A stretch of 64,000 bases of DNA from Clavibacter capsici (GTDB lineage Bacteria; Actinomycetota; Actinomycetes; Actinomycetales; Microbacteriaceae). Position 1 is the stretch's first letter; each line of letters opens with the position of its first letter. The notes below the pieces were generated by a model. The model did not search any database. It was not told the origin of the DNA and worked only from the letters and a program-made list of their open reading frames with translations. The stretch spans positions 1,674,001-1,738,000 of the forward strand of contig NZ_CP012573.1 in the NCBI RefSeq assembly GCF_001280205.1, written 5' to 3'. Below are positions 1 through 8,486 of this stretch, piece after piece. The translations under genes and the position numbers were made by a program.

Positions 1-168
1 CGTCAGCTGGACGAACCGCTCGTGCGCGACGCGGAGCTGCTGCGGCGTCGCGCCGGGGAGGCGATCCGGGTGCGTGTCCCGTGCGTGCCGCGCATACGCC
101 CGGTTGACGGCCGTGCGATCGGCGTCCACGTCGACGCCCAGCAGCGCCGCGGCGAGGACCCGATCCAT
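1..168 (-). CDS. J-domain protein, N-terminal part (cut by window edge)
   Basis: The first 56 residues are visible, running off the left edge. They start with ATG (MDRVLAAALLGV) and contain an HPD tripeptide at residues 33-35 in the context RDTHPDRLPG, preceded by a basic helix (NRAYARHAR). This is the signature of a DnaJ J-domain, which binds Hsp70 and stimulates its ATPase. Here the J-domain is at the extreme N-terminus, as in DnaJ-like co-chaperones. The rest of the protein is outside the window, so whether it is true DnaJ or a short J-domain protein cannot be told. It is transcribed in the same direction as the DUF4191 gene, which ends 54 bp upstream. Confidence 0.7.
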   Translation of the reverse strand, partial: MDRVLAAALLGVDVDADRTAVNRAYARHARDTHPDRLPGATPQQLRVAHERFVQLT

Positions 169-222
169 GCGCTCAGTCTGCGCCGGGGACCGGGCCCGCG
201 CAAACGCCCGTCGGCCGGGGGA

Positions 223-933
223 TCAGCGTGCGCGCGACGGACGCACCTTGAAGGGGTCGACGCCCTTCGGGATCGGCATGCTGTTCTGGCCGAGCGAGGT
301 GAGCCGGTTGTTGACGGCAAGGACCTCGGCCTTGGTGATGGTGCGGGGGAAGCGCTGCAGGCGGCCCGCGAGCTTGTGCAGCTCGACGGAGTCCGCGTCC
401 GGTCCGACGAACACGAAGTGGACCGGGACGTTGGGGAGGACGCGGGCGATCTTGCGGCGCTCGTCCTCGAGCATGCGCGTGGTCCGGCTCTTCGGTCCCT
501 CGCCGATGAGCGCGACGCCCGGACGCCCCACCGCCCGGTAGACGGCGTCCTGCGACTTGCCGTTGACGGCGACGGGCATCTCGCTGCCCACCCATCCGCG
601 CTTCAGGGAGCTGCGTAGCACGACGCCGACGGCTCCCGGCTGGCCCTTGATCTGGAGGTACGCCGCACGCTCGGCCTTGCGCCCGAGGACGATGAGGAAG
701 GCGAGCACGCCCGCGAACAGGCCGGCGATCACGAAGAGGATGCCGGTGAGCCAGTTGCCGCCCGTGGCGAACACCGCCAGCAGGACGCCGACGACGAGGG
801 GGCCGAGCAGCGCCAGGAGCATCCACCAGACGGAGCTCTTGTCGTACCGCCGGGTCATCTGGAAGACCTGCCACATCTGCTTGATGCGGCCGGGTTCCTT
901 GGGCGCCTTCGGAGAGGCTGTCTTGCGGGCCAT
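223..933 (-). CDS. DUF4191 family membrane protein
   Basis: This 236-residue protein has two adjacent hydrophobic helices at about residues 36-57 and 61-84, followed by a soluble C-terminal domain (VAVNGKSQDAVYRAVGRPGVAL onward) rich in basic residues. The N-terminus is short and lysine-rich (ARKTASPKAPKEP). The order and length match the actinobacterial DUF4191 family, whose function is not known. The ATG at 933 is chosen because a TATCCT box ends 7 nt upstream, which fits a leaderless transcript; longer in-frame readings upstream have no such signal. In other actinobacteria this family is found near the lipoate and 2-oxoacid dehydrogenase genes, as here (sucB and lpdA lie 2-5 kb away). Confidence 0.82.
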   Translation of the reverse strand: MARKTASPKAPKEPGRIKQMWQVFQMTRRYDKSSVWWMLLALLGPLVVGVLLAVFATGGNWLTGILFVIAGLFAGVLAFLIVLGRKAERAAYLQIKGQPGAVGVVLRSSLKRGWVGSEMPVAVNGKSQDAVYRAVGRPGVALIGEGPKSRTTRMLEDERRKIARVLPNVPVHFVFVGPDADSVELHKLAGRLQRFPRTITKAEVLAVNNRLTSLGQNSMPIPKGVDPFKVRPSRAR

Positions 934-940
934 GGTGCTC

Positions 941-946
941 AGGATA
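941..946 (-). promoter_or_regulatory. -10 box of DUF4191 gene (leaderless)
   Basis: On the minus strand this reads TATCCT, a good TANNNT -10 hexamer, and it ends 7 nt before the ATG at 933. Transcription would start at or next to the start codon. No Shine-Dalgarno sequence is present. No clear -35 was seen. Confidence 0.5.
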
Positions 947-1172
947 CCGGTGCGCGACGCGCTCCCGGAACGGCGCCGAGCGGGACGGGCCCGGATGGCT
1001 GCCCGCAGCCACCCCTCGTCCCTCACAGGAGCGCTCATCCGCGTCGATGCCACGCATGCGCGCCCGGTGGGCCCCGTCCAGCCACCCGCACGGCACCCTC
1101 GCCCGCGGGACCGCACCTCCCCTGCGTGGTGGTGGCGAGTGCGGCGGTCCACGGAGGAGAGGGCGAGAGGCG

Positions 1173-2834
1173 ATGCGCGACGGACGGGCTCGGAGGGGTG
1201 GCGGAGGGTCGTCCTCCGGGCGGCGGCGGGGCGAACCCGCTGCCGTGGACGACGGGGGCGGGGTCGCCGAGCGGGGGTCGCGTGGCCCCGTGCGACGGCG
1301 GAGCAGGGGTGCCCCGTCGGAGGGCGCTCCGCTCGTCGCGGGCTACCGCCTCATCCGGCTGGTGGGGACCGGCAGGTCCTGCGCGGTGCACCTCGGCCGG
1401 CCGGAGCGCGCCGCGGATCCCGGGCCGGCGGCGAACGTGGCCGTCAAGATCGTGCCGGCGACCGACCTCAGTCGCGGGGAGGCGGAGGTGGCGGCGCTGC
1501 AGTCCGTCGTGTCGGAGCACGTGGTCGCCCTGCTGGACGTGGCGACGCTCGCGGACGGGAGCCTGTGCGTCGTCCAGTCGCTGGGTGCCCGCGGCACCGC
1601 CGCGGCCTTCGTCGCACGGCGGGGGAGCCTGACGCCCGGCGAGACCGTGACCCTCGTCGTGTCCGTGCTCCGCGGTCTGGGCGACCTGCACGAGGCCGGG
1701 CTCGCCCACGGCGCCCTCGACCTGACCCACGTGGTCATCGACGCGTCGGGACGCCCGTTGCTCGGGGGCCTCGGATCCTCGCGCCCGCTCTCCGTCGGCG
1801 CCGCGGGTGCGGACCCGGGCCACGGCGATCCCCTGCAGCAGGACCTGACGAGGGTGTCGAGGATCGTCGACGCCCTCCGCGACCCCCTCGACGCCCGCGG
1901 CGCGGTGTCGCACGCCAGGTGGGACGCGTGGCTCGAGCTGCTCGACTCCGTCATCCACGGCGAGTCCGACCTCACAGCGCACGACCTGGCGGATCGGCTC
2001 CTCGACGTGGCCGACGCCGCACCCCTGGCGGACGCGGTCGGAGGACAGCGCGTCGAGGACGTCGACGTCCGCGACGCGGGCACCGCGCACACCGCGAGCA
2101 CCGCCGAGCGTCCGCGCGGGACGGGAGGGACGGGCGTGCGGCCTCGCGGCGCCGCGAGGCCGACCGGCCCCGGGGCGCGTCGGCACCGGGCGCTTCGGGA
2201 ATCGCCGCCACGACGGGCTGCCCTGCGGGCGATCGCGCTGCGCCGGTCGATGCGGCGCGAGCTCGGCGCGGTCCGTCCACGGGTGTGGGCGATGGGGGCC
2301 TCGGCGCTCCTGCTGCTCGTCGTCGGCGGGGTCGGGCTGCCCCTGTTGACGGACGCCGCGCACGGCGAGGGCGCCGGGACCACGACGACGACACCGCCGG
2401 ACCCCGCATCGACAGAGGCACCGAGCGCGCCTCCGTCCTCCGTCCCGGACACGACGGACGCGGACTCCGCCGCGGCATCCGACCCGGATCCCGACCTGGC
2501 GGCACCGGCGCTGCTCCGGATGAGGGCGGCGTGCCTCCGACAGGCGGATCCGGCCTGCGTGAGCACCGTCGACGAGGCGGGCTCGGCGCTGGAGGACGCC
2601 GACCGGACGACGATCGTGGCGGGCGATCGCGACCGCCTGGACGACGGCGCGCTCCATGCCACGGACCTGCTGGCACCGGCGCGACGGATGGGGGACGGCG
2701 CGATCGTGGAGCTGCGCCCGGGGCCTGCAGCGGGAGCCGACGCGCAGGGAGGCCCCGGACGCCGAACGGCCTCCCTCCTGATGGTCAGGGGGGAGGCCGG
2801 GTGGCGGATCAGGGACCTGATGGACGACCGGTGA
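1173..2834 (+). CDS. Membrane-anchored protein kinase-like protein, probable pseudokinase
   Basis: The 553-residue protein has a basic, Gly/Arg-rich N-terminus (1-50), a kinase-fold domain (about 55-310), a long disordered Arg/Pro/Ala stretch, one transmembrane helix near residue 370 and a Ser/Thr/Pro-rich external linker with a small C-terminal domain. The kinase fold is recognised from a degenerate glycine loop (RLVGTGRSCAVHLG), the lysine motif VAVKIV (Lys92) and the helix LHEAGLAHG. The catalytic HRD-type aspartate is replaced (HGALDLTHVVID, 179-190) and the metal-binding DFG reads GGL (LLGGLGSS, 196-203), so phosphotransfer is unlikely. The ATG at 1173 is chosen over one 126 nt upstream because GGAGGAGAGGG precedes it. 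The gene converges with sucB, 24 bp away. It may sense or scaffold at the envelope; its role is unknown. Confidence 0.72.
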   Translation: MRDGRARRGGGGSSSGRRRGEPAAVDDGGGVAERGSRGPVRRRSRGAPSEGAPLVAGYRLIRLVGTGRSCAVHLGRPERAADPGPAANVAVKIVPATDLSRGEAEVAALQSVVSEHVVALLDVATLADGSLCVVQSLGARGTAAAFVARRGSLTPGETVTLVVSVLRGLGDLHEAGLAHGALDLTHVVIDASGRPLLGGLGSSRPLSVGAAGADPGHGDPLQQDLTRVSRIVDALRDPLDARGAVSHARWDAWLELLDSVIHGESDLTAHDLADRLLDVADAAPLADAVGGQRVEDVDVRDAGTAHTASTAERPRGTGGTGVRPRGAARPTGPGARRHRALRESPPRRAALRAIALRRSMRRELGAVRPRVWAMGASALLLLVVGGVGLPLLTDAAHGEGAGTTTTTPPDPASTEAPSAPPSSVPDTTDADSAAASDPDPDLAAPALLRMRAACLRQADPACVSTVDEAGSALEDADRTTIVAGDRDRLDDGALHATDLLAPARRMGDGAIVELRPGPAAGADAQGGPGRRTASLLMVRGEAGWRIRDLMDDR

Positions 2835-2858
2835 GGGCCGTCGATCCGGTTCCGGGGA

Positions 2859-4298
2859 TCAGATGCCCAGGTCGGCGTCGAAGGCGCCGGCCTCGAGGCG
2901 GTTCTTCACGGCCACGAGGAAGCGGGACGCGTCGGCGCCGTCGACGATCCGGTGGTCGTAGGACAGCGCGAGGTACACGGTCGACCGGATGGCGATGGTG
3001 TCCTGGCCGTCCGCCGTGATGACCACGGGGCGCTTGGTGACGATGCCCGTGCCCAGGATCGCCGACTGCGGCAGGAACACGACGGGCGTGTCGAACAGCG
3101 CGCCTCGGGACCCCGTGTTGGTGAGCGTGAAGGTGCCACCGGCCAGCTCGTCGGGGGACAGCTTGTTGTCCCGCGTGCGCGCGGCGAGGTCGGCGATCTC
3201 CGACGCGAACTGGGCGAGGTTCTTGCCCTCCGCGTTCTTCACCACGGGGGTGAGGAGGCCGCGCTCCGTGTCGACCGCGATGCTGATGTTCTCGTGGTCG
3301 GGGTAGACGATGCTGTCGCCGTCGACCGTCGCGTTGACGACCGGGTAGGCCTTGAGCGCCTCGGCGGCGGCCAGCGCGAAGAACGGCAGGAACGAGAGCT
3401 TCACGCCGGTCTTCTCGAGGAAGTCGCCCTTCACGCGGTCGCGGAAGCGCGCCACCTTCGTGACGTCCACCTCGACCACCGAGGTGAGCTGCGCGGTGGA
3501 CTGCATCGACACCACGGCGCGGTCCGCGATGAGCTTCCGCATGCGCGACATCTTGGCGGTGGTGCCACGGAGCGGCGACGTCTCCAGCGGTGCGGCCACG
3601 GGGGCGGCAGCAGCGGCCGTGGGAGCGGACTTCGCGGACGCGGCGGCCTCCGCAGCGGCGAGGACGTCCTCCTTGCGGATGCGTCCCCCCACACCGGTGC
3701 CGGTCACGGAGCTGATGTCGACGCCGCGCTCGTTGGCGAGCTTGCGCACCAGCGGCGTGACGTAGCCGGCGTTGCCGGACGCGGCGGGAGCCGGCGCGGC
3801 GGCAGGAGCTGCGGCGACCGGGGCGGGCGTCGCAGGTGCCGGGGCTGCGGGAGCGGGTGCCGGGGCCTCCGCGGGGGCGGGCGCCTCCTGGGCGGCGGCG
3901 GGCGCGGGCTCGGGCTCGACGGGCGCGGGCGCCTGGGAGTCGTCGTCCGCCTCGGTGGACGGCGTGACCTGGTCGTCGACGGCCTCCTCGGCCGGCTCCT
4001 CCTGCTGCTCGGGCTCGGCCTGCGCCGCGGGCTCCTCGGCGGGCGCGTCGCCGCCGCCCGAGCCGTCGCCGATGCGGACGAGGACGGCGCCGACCTCGAC
4101 GGTCTCGTCCTCCTGGACGAGGATCTCCTCGATCACGCCCGCCACGGGGGAGGGGATCTCGGTGTCGACCTTGTCGGTCGACACCTCGAGCAGGGGCTCG
4201 TCGACCTCGACGTGGTCGCCGACGTTCTTGAGCCAGCGGGTCACCGTGCCCTCGGTGACGCTCTCGCCGAGTGCGGGGAGGTTGACGGATTCGCTCAT
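2859..4298 (-). CDS. sucB: 2-oxoglutarate/pyruvate dehydrogenase E2 (dihydrolipoamide acyltransferase)
   Basis: This E2 core transfers the acyl group from the E1-generated lipoyl thioester to CoA. The 479 residues hold a single lipoyl domain (about 1-78, with the modified lysine in STDKVDTE), an Ala/Pro/Glu-rich flexible linker of about 95 residues, an E3-binding domain ([14 protein letters not shown]) and a C-terminal acyltransferase domain ending with the active-site motif [10 protein letters not shown]. Actinobacterial E2 proteins often carry two or more lipoyl domains; only one is present here. A strong ribosome site (AAGGAGAC) precedes the ATG. The gene lies 60 bp behind lpdA, giving an E3-E2 operon; no E1 gene is in the window, so the acyl specificity (succinyl or acetyl) is not settled by context. 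Confidence 0.9.
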   Translation of the reverse strand: MSESVNLPALGESVTEGTVTRWLKNVGDHVEVDEPLLEVSTDKVDTEIPSPVAGVIEEILVQEDETVEVGAVLVRIGDGSGGGDAPAEEPAAQAEPEQQEEPAEEAVDDQVTPSTEADDDSQAPAPVEPEPAPAAAQEAPAPAEAPAPAPAAPAPATPAPVAAAPAAAPAPAASGNAGYVTPLVRKLANERGVDISSVTGTGVGGRIRKEDVLAAAEAAASAKSAPTAAAAAPVAAPLETSPLRGTTAKMSRMRKLIADRAVVSMQSTAQLTSVVEVDVTKVARFRDRVKGDFLEKTGVKLSFLPFFALAAAEALKAYPVVNATVDGDSIVYPDHENISIAVDTERGLLTPVVKNAEGKNLAQFASEIADLAARTRDNKLSPDELAGGTFTLTNTGSRGALFDTPVVFLPQSAILGTGIVTKRPVVITADGQDTIAIRSTVYLALSYDHRIVDGADASRFLVAVKNRLEAGAFDADLGI

Positions 4299-4358
4299 GG
4301 GGTTGTCTCCTTCAGGCCCGACTCCGGACCCGGCTTGTGTGTCGGTGTTGGCAGGGTG

Positions 4359-5732
4359 CTACAGGGCGTGCAGAGGGGTACCGGCGAGGGCCAGGTGGGC
4401 CTCCCCGAGCGCCTCGTTCTGAGTGGGGTGGGCGTGCACCAGGTTGGCGACGTCCTCGGGGTAGGCCTCCCAGTTCACGATGAGCTGGCCCTCGCCGATG
4501 AGCTCGCCGACGCGCGCGCCGATCATGTGGATGCCGACGACCGGGCCGTCCTGCACCCGGACGACCTTGACGGAGCCGGCCGTGCCGATGATCGAGCTCT
4601 TGCCGTTGCCGCCGAGGTTGTACTCGTAGCTGGAGACCTTGTCGGCGCCGAACTTCTCGACGGCCTTGGCCTCGCTGTAGCCGACGCTCGCGACCTCGGG
4701 GTCGGAGTAGGTGACCTTGGGGATGTTGATGTCGTCGACGACGACGGGCTTGTTGCCCGCGATCTCCTCGGCGACGAAGATGCCCTGCTGGAAGCCGCGG
4801 TGCGCGAGCTGCAGGCCGGGGACGATGTCGCCGACGGCGTAGACGCCGGGGACGCTGGTCTGGAGGCGCTCGTCCGTCAGGACGAAGCCGCGGTCGGTCT
4901 TCACGCCGGCCTCCTCGAAGCCGAGGCCCTGGGTAGCGGGGCCGCGGCCGACGGCGACGAGCAGGATGTCCGCGTCGAAGGCGGTGCCGTCATCGAGGGT
5001 GACCTGCACGCCCTGGTCGTCCTGCGTGACCGACTTGAAGCGCACGCCGAGCGAGAACGCGATGCCGCGCTTGCGGAAGGCGCGCTCGAACTGCTTGCTG
5101 ATCGACTCCTCCTCGTTGGGGACGAGGTGCGGGAGGGCCTCGATGATCTGCACGTCGACGCCGAACGAGCGCCAGACGGAGGCGAACTCCACGCCGATGA
5201 CGCCGCCGCCGAGGATGGCGACCTTCTTGGGGATGTAGTCGAGCTCGAGGGCCTGCTCGCTCGTGATGACGCGGCCGCCGATCTCGAGGCCGGGGAGGGT
5301 GCGCGAGTAGGAGCCCGTCGCGAGCACGATGCTCTTCCCCGTGATGGTCTGGTCGCCGACCTGCACGATGGTGCCGGAGGTCAGGCGGCCCTCGCCCTCG
5401 ATCACGGTGATGCCGCGGGCCTTGATGAGGCCCTGGAGGCCCTTGTACTTGCTGGCGACGATGGCCTCGCGGTACGCCGTGACGCGCGCGATGTCCACCC
5501 CGTCGAACGTGACGTTGACGCCGTACTTCTCCGACTCCCGCGAGACGTCGGCCACCTCGGCCGAGTGCAGGAGGGCCTTGGTGGGGATGCAGCCGCGGTG
5601 GAGGCACGTGCCGCCCAGCTTGCCCTTCTCCACGAGGCCCACGGTCTTGCCCAGCTGCACCGCTCGGAGGGCGGCCGCGTAGCCACCGCTCCCGCCGCCG
5701 AGCACCACCACGTCAAAGTTCTGTTCCGACAC
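4359..5732 (-). CDS. lpdA: Dihydrolipoyl dehydrogenase (E3)
   Basis: This FAD flavoprotein reoxidises dihydrolipoamide on E2 and reduces NAD+. The 457 residues start with the FAD-binding Rossmann motif (VVVLGGGSGGYAAA), followed by the redox-active disulfide GGTCLHRGC (Cys43 and Cys48), a second nucleotide-binding GGGVIGVEFA for NAD and the C-terminal His-Glu active-site segment HAHPTQNEALGE that completes the partner subunit's site. Length and motifs are complete for the family. It starts with GTG, with GAGGGAG some 10 nt upstream. It is first in an lpdA-sucB operon and follows pepA by 91 bp in the same direction. Confidence 0.94.
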   Translation of the reverse strand: MSEQNFDVVVLGGGSGGYAAALRAVQLGKTVGLVEKGKLGGTCLHRGCIPTKALLHSAEVADVSRESEKYGVNVTFDGVDIARVTAYREAIVASKYKGLQGLIKARGITVIEGEGRLTSGTIVQVGDQTITGKSIVLATGSYSRTLPGLEIGGRVITSEQALELDYIPKKVAILGGGVIGVEFASVWRSFGVDVQIIEALPHLVPNEEESISKQFERAFRKRGIAFSLGVRFKSVTQDDQGVQVTLDDGTAFDADILLVAVGRGPATQGLGFEEAGVKTDRGFVLTDERLQTSVPGVYAVGDIVPGLQLAHRGFQQGIFVAEEIAGNKPVVVDDINIPKVTYSDPEVASVGYSEAKAVEKFGADKVSSYEYNLGGNGKSSIIGTAGSVKVVRVQDGPVVGIHMIGARVGELIGEGQLIVNWEAYPEDVANLVHAHPTQNEALGEAHLALAGTPLHAL

Positions 5733-5823
5733 CCAGGATCTCCCTCGTATGCATCAAGGTCGTCTCATGCGACCGCCCGACCGGGCAGGCGCGGGACCCC
5801 CTCAGGAGGCCTATCCGAGCCTA

Positions 5824-7332
5824 CTACGCGCGTGAAAACCCGGCAGCCAGGGCCAGGAGCGTGCGCACCGCGACGCCGGTCGGGCCCTTCCCGGTGAAGC
5901 CGTGCCCGCCCGCCTTGTTGTGCGACGGGCCGGCGATGTCGATGTGCGCCCACGGGATGCGCGGGGCGTCCTCGGCGTCGCTCGTCCGGCCGACGAACTC
6001 CTTGAGGAACACGCCGGCGACGAGCATGCCCCCCGCGGGGTTGCCCGGCTTGACGTTCGCGATGTCGGCGACGTCCGAGTTGAGCAGCGCGCGCATCTCC
6101 TCGGGCAGCGGCATGCCCCACATGCTCTCGCCCTGCTCGCGGGCCGCGTCGAGGAGGCGCGCCACGAGCGCGTCCTCGCCCATGACCGCGGAGTACCGCT
6201 CTCCGAGCGCGACGACCTGGGCTCCCGTGAGCGTCGCGATGTCGACGATGGCGTCGGGGTGCTCCTCGCTCGCGGCGACGATGCCGTCGGCCATGACCAG
6301 GCGGCCCTCGGCGTCGGTGTTGAGCACCTCCACCGTCGTGCCGCCGCGCATGCGCAGGACGTCGTCGGGGCGGATGGCGGAGCCGGACGGCATGTTCTCG
6401 GCGATGCAGAGCCACGCCGTCAGCCGCACGGGCAGCTGCAGGCGCGCGGCCGCGACGACGACCTCGAGGATCGTGGCGGCGCCGGTCATGTCGTACTTCA
6501 TGCCGATCATGGGGACGGCGGGCTTCAGGGAGATGCCGCCGGTGTCGTAGGTGATGCCCTTGCCGACGAGCGCGAGGTGGCGCGTGGCGCCGGCGGGGGA
6601 GTACGCGACCTTCACGAGGCGGGGCGGGCGGGTGGATCCCTGGCCGACGCCCAGGATGCCGCCGAAGCCGTCGGCCGCGAGCGCCTCCTCGTCCCACACG
6701 CGGACGTCGATCGGCAGCCCCGACGCGCGCGCCTCGACGGCGTCGACGAAGGTCGCGGGGTAGAGGTCGAGGGGCGGGGTGTTGACGAGGTCCTTGGTGC
6801 CGGCCACGGCGTCGGCGACGGCGACGGCGCGCGCCACGGCCTCGTCCGCGTCCTCCGCGGTCCACGAGGTGCCCTGCGCCGCCACGACGATCGCGGAGGC
6901 GCGCGGCTTCTGGCCGGCGAGGGAGTCGTGGCGGTAGGAGTCGAAGGCGTAGACGCCGAGCGCCGCCCCCTCGAGCACCGCGGTGAGCTCCTCGAGCGAC
7001 GTGACGGGGACCGCGACCGCGACCCGCTCCACGCCGCGCAGCTGGCGGGTGGCGGAGCCGACGGCGTAGCGGAGCGCGACCGCGTCGAGCGGGGCGGACC
7101 CGACGCCGACGAGCGCGATCGCGCGGGCCGACGTGCCGGTGGCCGCCACGCGGACGACCTCGTCGCGCGCGCCCGTGACGCCGAGCGCCGGCAGGCCCGC
7201 CTCGTCGAGCTCCAGCCCGTCCGGCAGGTGCAGCCGGACGCCCTCCTTCTCGCTGGAGACGGCGACGACGAGGACGTCGGCCTCGATGTCGACGGCGCGG
7301 TCGGGGGACACGGAGAGGAGGGGAGTGGTCAT
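5824..7332 (-). CDS. pepA: Leucyl aminopeptidase (M17 family)
   Basis: This is a cytosolic metallopeptidase that removes N-terminal residues from peptides and usually works as a hexamer with two metal ions. The 502-residue protein has the N-terminal macro-like domain and the C-terminal catalytic domain with LVGKGITYDTGGISLK, KYDMTGAA and the M17 signature NTDAEGRL, in which Asp and Glu bind metal. Length matches the family. The ATG at 7332 (MTTPLLSVSP) is chosen because a TAGGCT box lies 8 nt upstream; an in-frame extension further upstream would be Arg/Pro-rich and unlike the family. It is divergent from the PAC2-family gene, sharing a 161-bp intergenic region. Confidence 0.92.
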   Translation of the reverse strand: MTTPLLSVSPDRAVDIEADVLVVAVSSEKEGVRLHLPDGLELDEAGLPALGVTGARDEVVRVAATGTSARAIALVGVGSAPLDAVALRYAVGSATRQLRGVERVAVAVPVTSLEELTAVLEGAALGVYAFDSYRHDSLAGQKPRASAIVVAAQGTSWTAEDADEAVARAVAVADAVAGTKDLVNTPPLDLYPATFVDAVEARASGLPIDVRVWDEEALAADGFGGILGVGQGSTRPPRLVKVAYSPAGATRHLALVGKGITYDTGGISLKPAVPMIGMKYDMTGAATILEVVVAAARLQLPVRLTAWLCIAENMPSGSAIRPDDVLRMRGGTTVEVLNTDAEGRLVMADGIVAASEEHPDAIVDIATLTGAQVVALGERYSAVMGEDALVARLLDAAREQGESMWGMPLPEEMRALLNSDVADIANVKPGNPAGGMLVAGVFLKEFVGRTSDAEDAPRIPWAHIDIAGPSHNKAGGHGFTGKGPTGVAVRTLLALAAGFSRA

Positions 7333-7340
7333 GGGCGACG

Positions 7341-7346
7341 AGCCTA
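7341..7346 (-). promoter_or_regulatory. -10 box of pepA
   Basis: The minus strand reads TAGGCT, ending 8 nt before the pepA ATG, which places the expected transcription start at or very near the start codon. There is no Shine-Dalgarno sequence. Confidence 0.45.
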
Positions 7347-7481
7347 TCGACGCGGGACGACAGGGGGCCGCGTCCGCGCCGAGGCGGAGCCCGGGCCGCC
7401 GCGCGGGAAGGCGGGCGCGCGTGTTCGCTCTCGGCGGCACGGACCGGCCGCCCTCCGCGAGGGGCCGTCGGAGGCGCGGCC

Positions 7482-7487
7482 TAGAGT
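7482..7487 (+). promoter_or_regulatory. -10 box of PAC2-family gene (leaderless)
   Basis: TAGAGT lies 6 nt before the ATG at 7494, so the expected transcript begins at the start codon. No ribosome-binding site is seen between them. Confidence 0.55.
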
Positions 7488-7493
7488 GGATCC

Positions 7494-8414
7494 ATGGCTG
7501 ACGCGGACGGACTGTACGAGATCGACACCGACATCGGCGAGGTCCCCACCGGCCTGCCCCTGGTCGCCGGGCTCACCGGGTTCTCGGACGCCGGATCCGG
7601 CGTCTCGCAGGTCAGCGAGTACCTGCTGAGCACGCTGAGCCACCGCGACGTCCTCCGCTTCGACACCGACACGCTGCTCGACTACCGCGCCCGCCGTCCC
7701 ACCATCTACTTCGACCAGGACCACCTCGCGGACTACCGTCCCGCGCGCCTCGCCCTCTACCTCGCCCACGACGAGATCGGCCAGCCGTTCCTCCTCCTCA
7801 CGGGCTTCGAGCCGGACTTCCGGTGGGAGGCCTTCACCGCCGCGGTCATCGGCATCGTCGAGCGCTACCGCATCTCGACGACGACGTGGGTGCACAGCAT
7901 CCCCATGCCCGTGCCGCACACGCGCGACATCAACGTCACGGTGAGCGGGAACCGCACGGAGCTCATCGACGCGCTGAGCGTGTGGAAGCCGCACACGCAG
8001 GTCCCCGCGAACGCGCTCCACCTGGTGGAGCACCGCCTGCACGACGCCGGGCACCCCGTGGCCGGGTTCGTCCTGCTGGTGCCGCACTACCTGGCAGACA
8101 CGGAGTTCCCGCTCGCCGCGGTCGCGGCGCTCGAGAGCATCAGCGCCGCCACGGGGCTGATCTTCCCCACCGACCGCCTCCGCGAGGAGGGTCGCGACTT
8201 CGTCGGGCGCATCGACGAGCAGGTCGCCGGCAACCAGGAGCTGGCGCGTCTCGTCACCACGCTCGAGGAGCGCTACGACAGCTACATGGAGGACACGCCG
8301 CTCAAGTCGCCGCTGACCGACGAGGACGGTGCCCTGCCGACGGCCGACGAGATCGCCGCCGAGCTGGAGAAGTTCCTCGCACGTCGTCGCCCCGGCGACG
8401 GCGACGCGGCCTGA
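7494..8414 (+). CDS. PAC2 family protein (proteasome-assembly-chaperone-like)
   Basis: The 306-residue protein matches the actinobacterial PAC2 family: an N-terminal GLTGFSDAGSG motif, then an alternating beta/alpha core (FLLLTGFEPDFRWEAF, VHSIPMPVPHTR, GFVLLVPHYLADTEFP) and a long acidic C-terminal helix (EIAAELEKFL). The name comes from eukaryotic proteasome assembly chaperones. In actinobacteria the family occurs with or without a proteasome, and its role is not established. It has no signal peptide or membrane helix, so it is likely cytosolic. It reads away from pepA from a leaderless promoter. Confidence 0.85.
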   Translation: MADADGLYEIDTDIGEVPTGLPLVAGLTGFSDAGSGVSQVSEYLLSTLSHRDVLRFDTDTLLDYRARRPTIYFDQDHLADYRPARLALYLAHDEIGQPFLLLTGFEPDFRWEAFTAAVIGIVERYRISTTTWVHSIPMPVPHTRDINVTVSGNRTELIDALSVWKPHTQVPANALHLVEHRLHDAGHPVAGFVLLVPHYLADTEFPLAAVAALESISAATGLIFPTDRLREEGRDFVGRIDEQVAGNQELARLVTTLEERYDSYMEDTPLKSPLTDEDGALPTADEIAAELEKFLARRRPGDGDAA

Positions 8415-8473
8415 CGATCCGGGCTCCATCCGCACTCCCGGCGAGGCCGTCGGCGAGGTGATCCGGGCGTCGG

Positions 8474-8479
8474 TATCCT
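8474..8479 (+). promoter_or_regulatory. -10 box of MFS transporter gene (leaderless)
   Basis: TATCCT ends 7 nt before the ATG at 8487, giving an expected start of transcription at the start codon. No ribosome-binding site is visible. Confidence 0.5.
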
Positions 8480-8486
8480 CGTCCCG

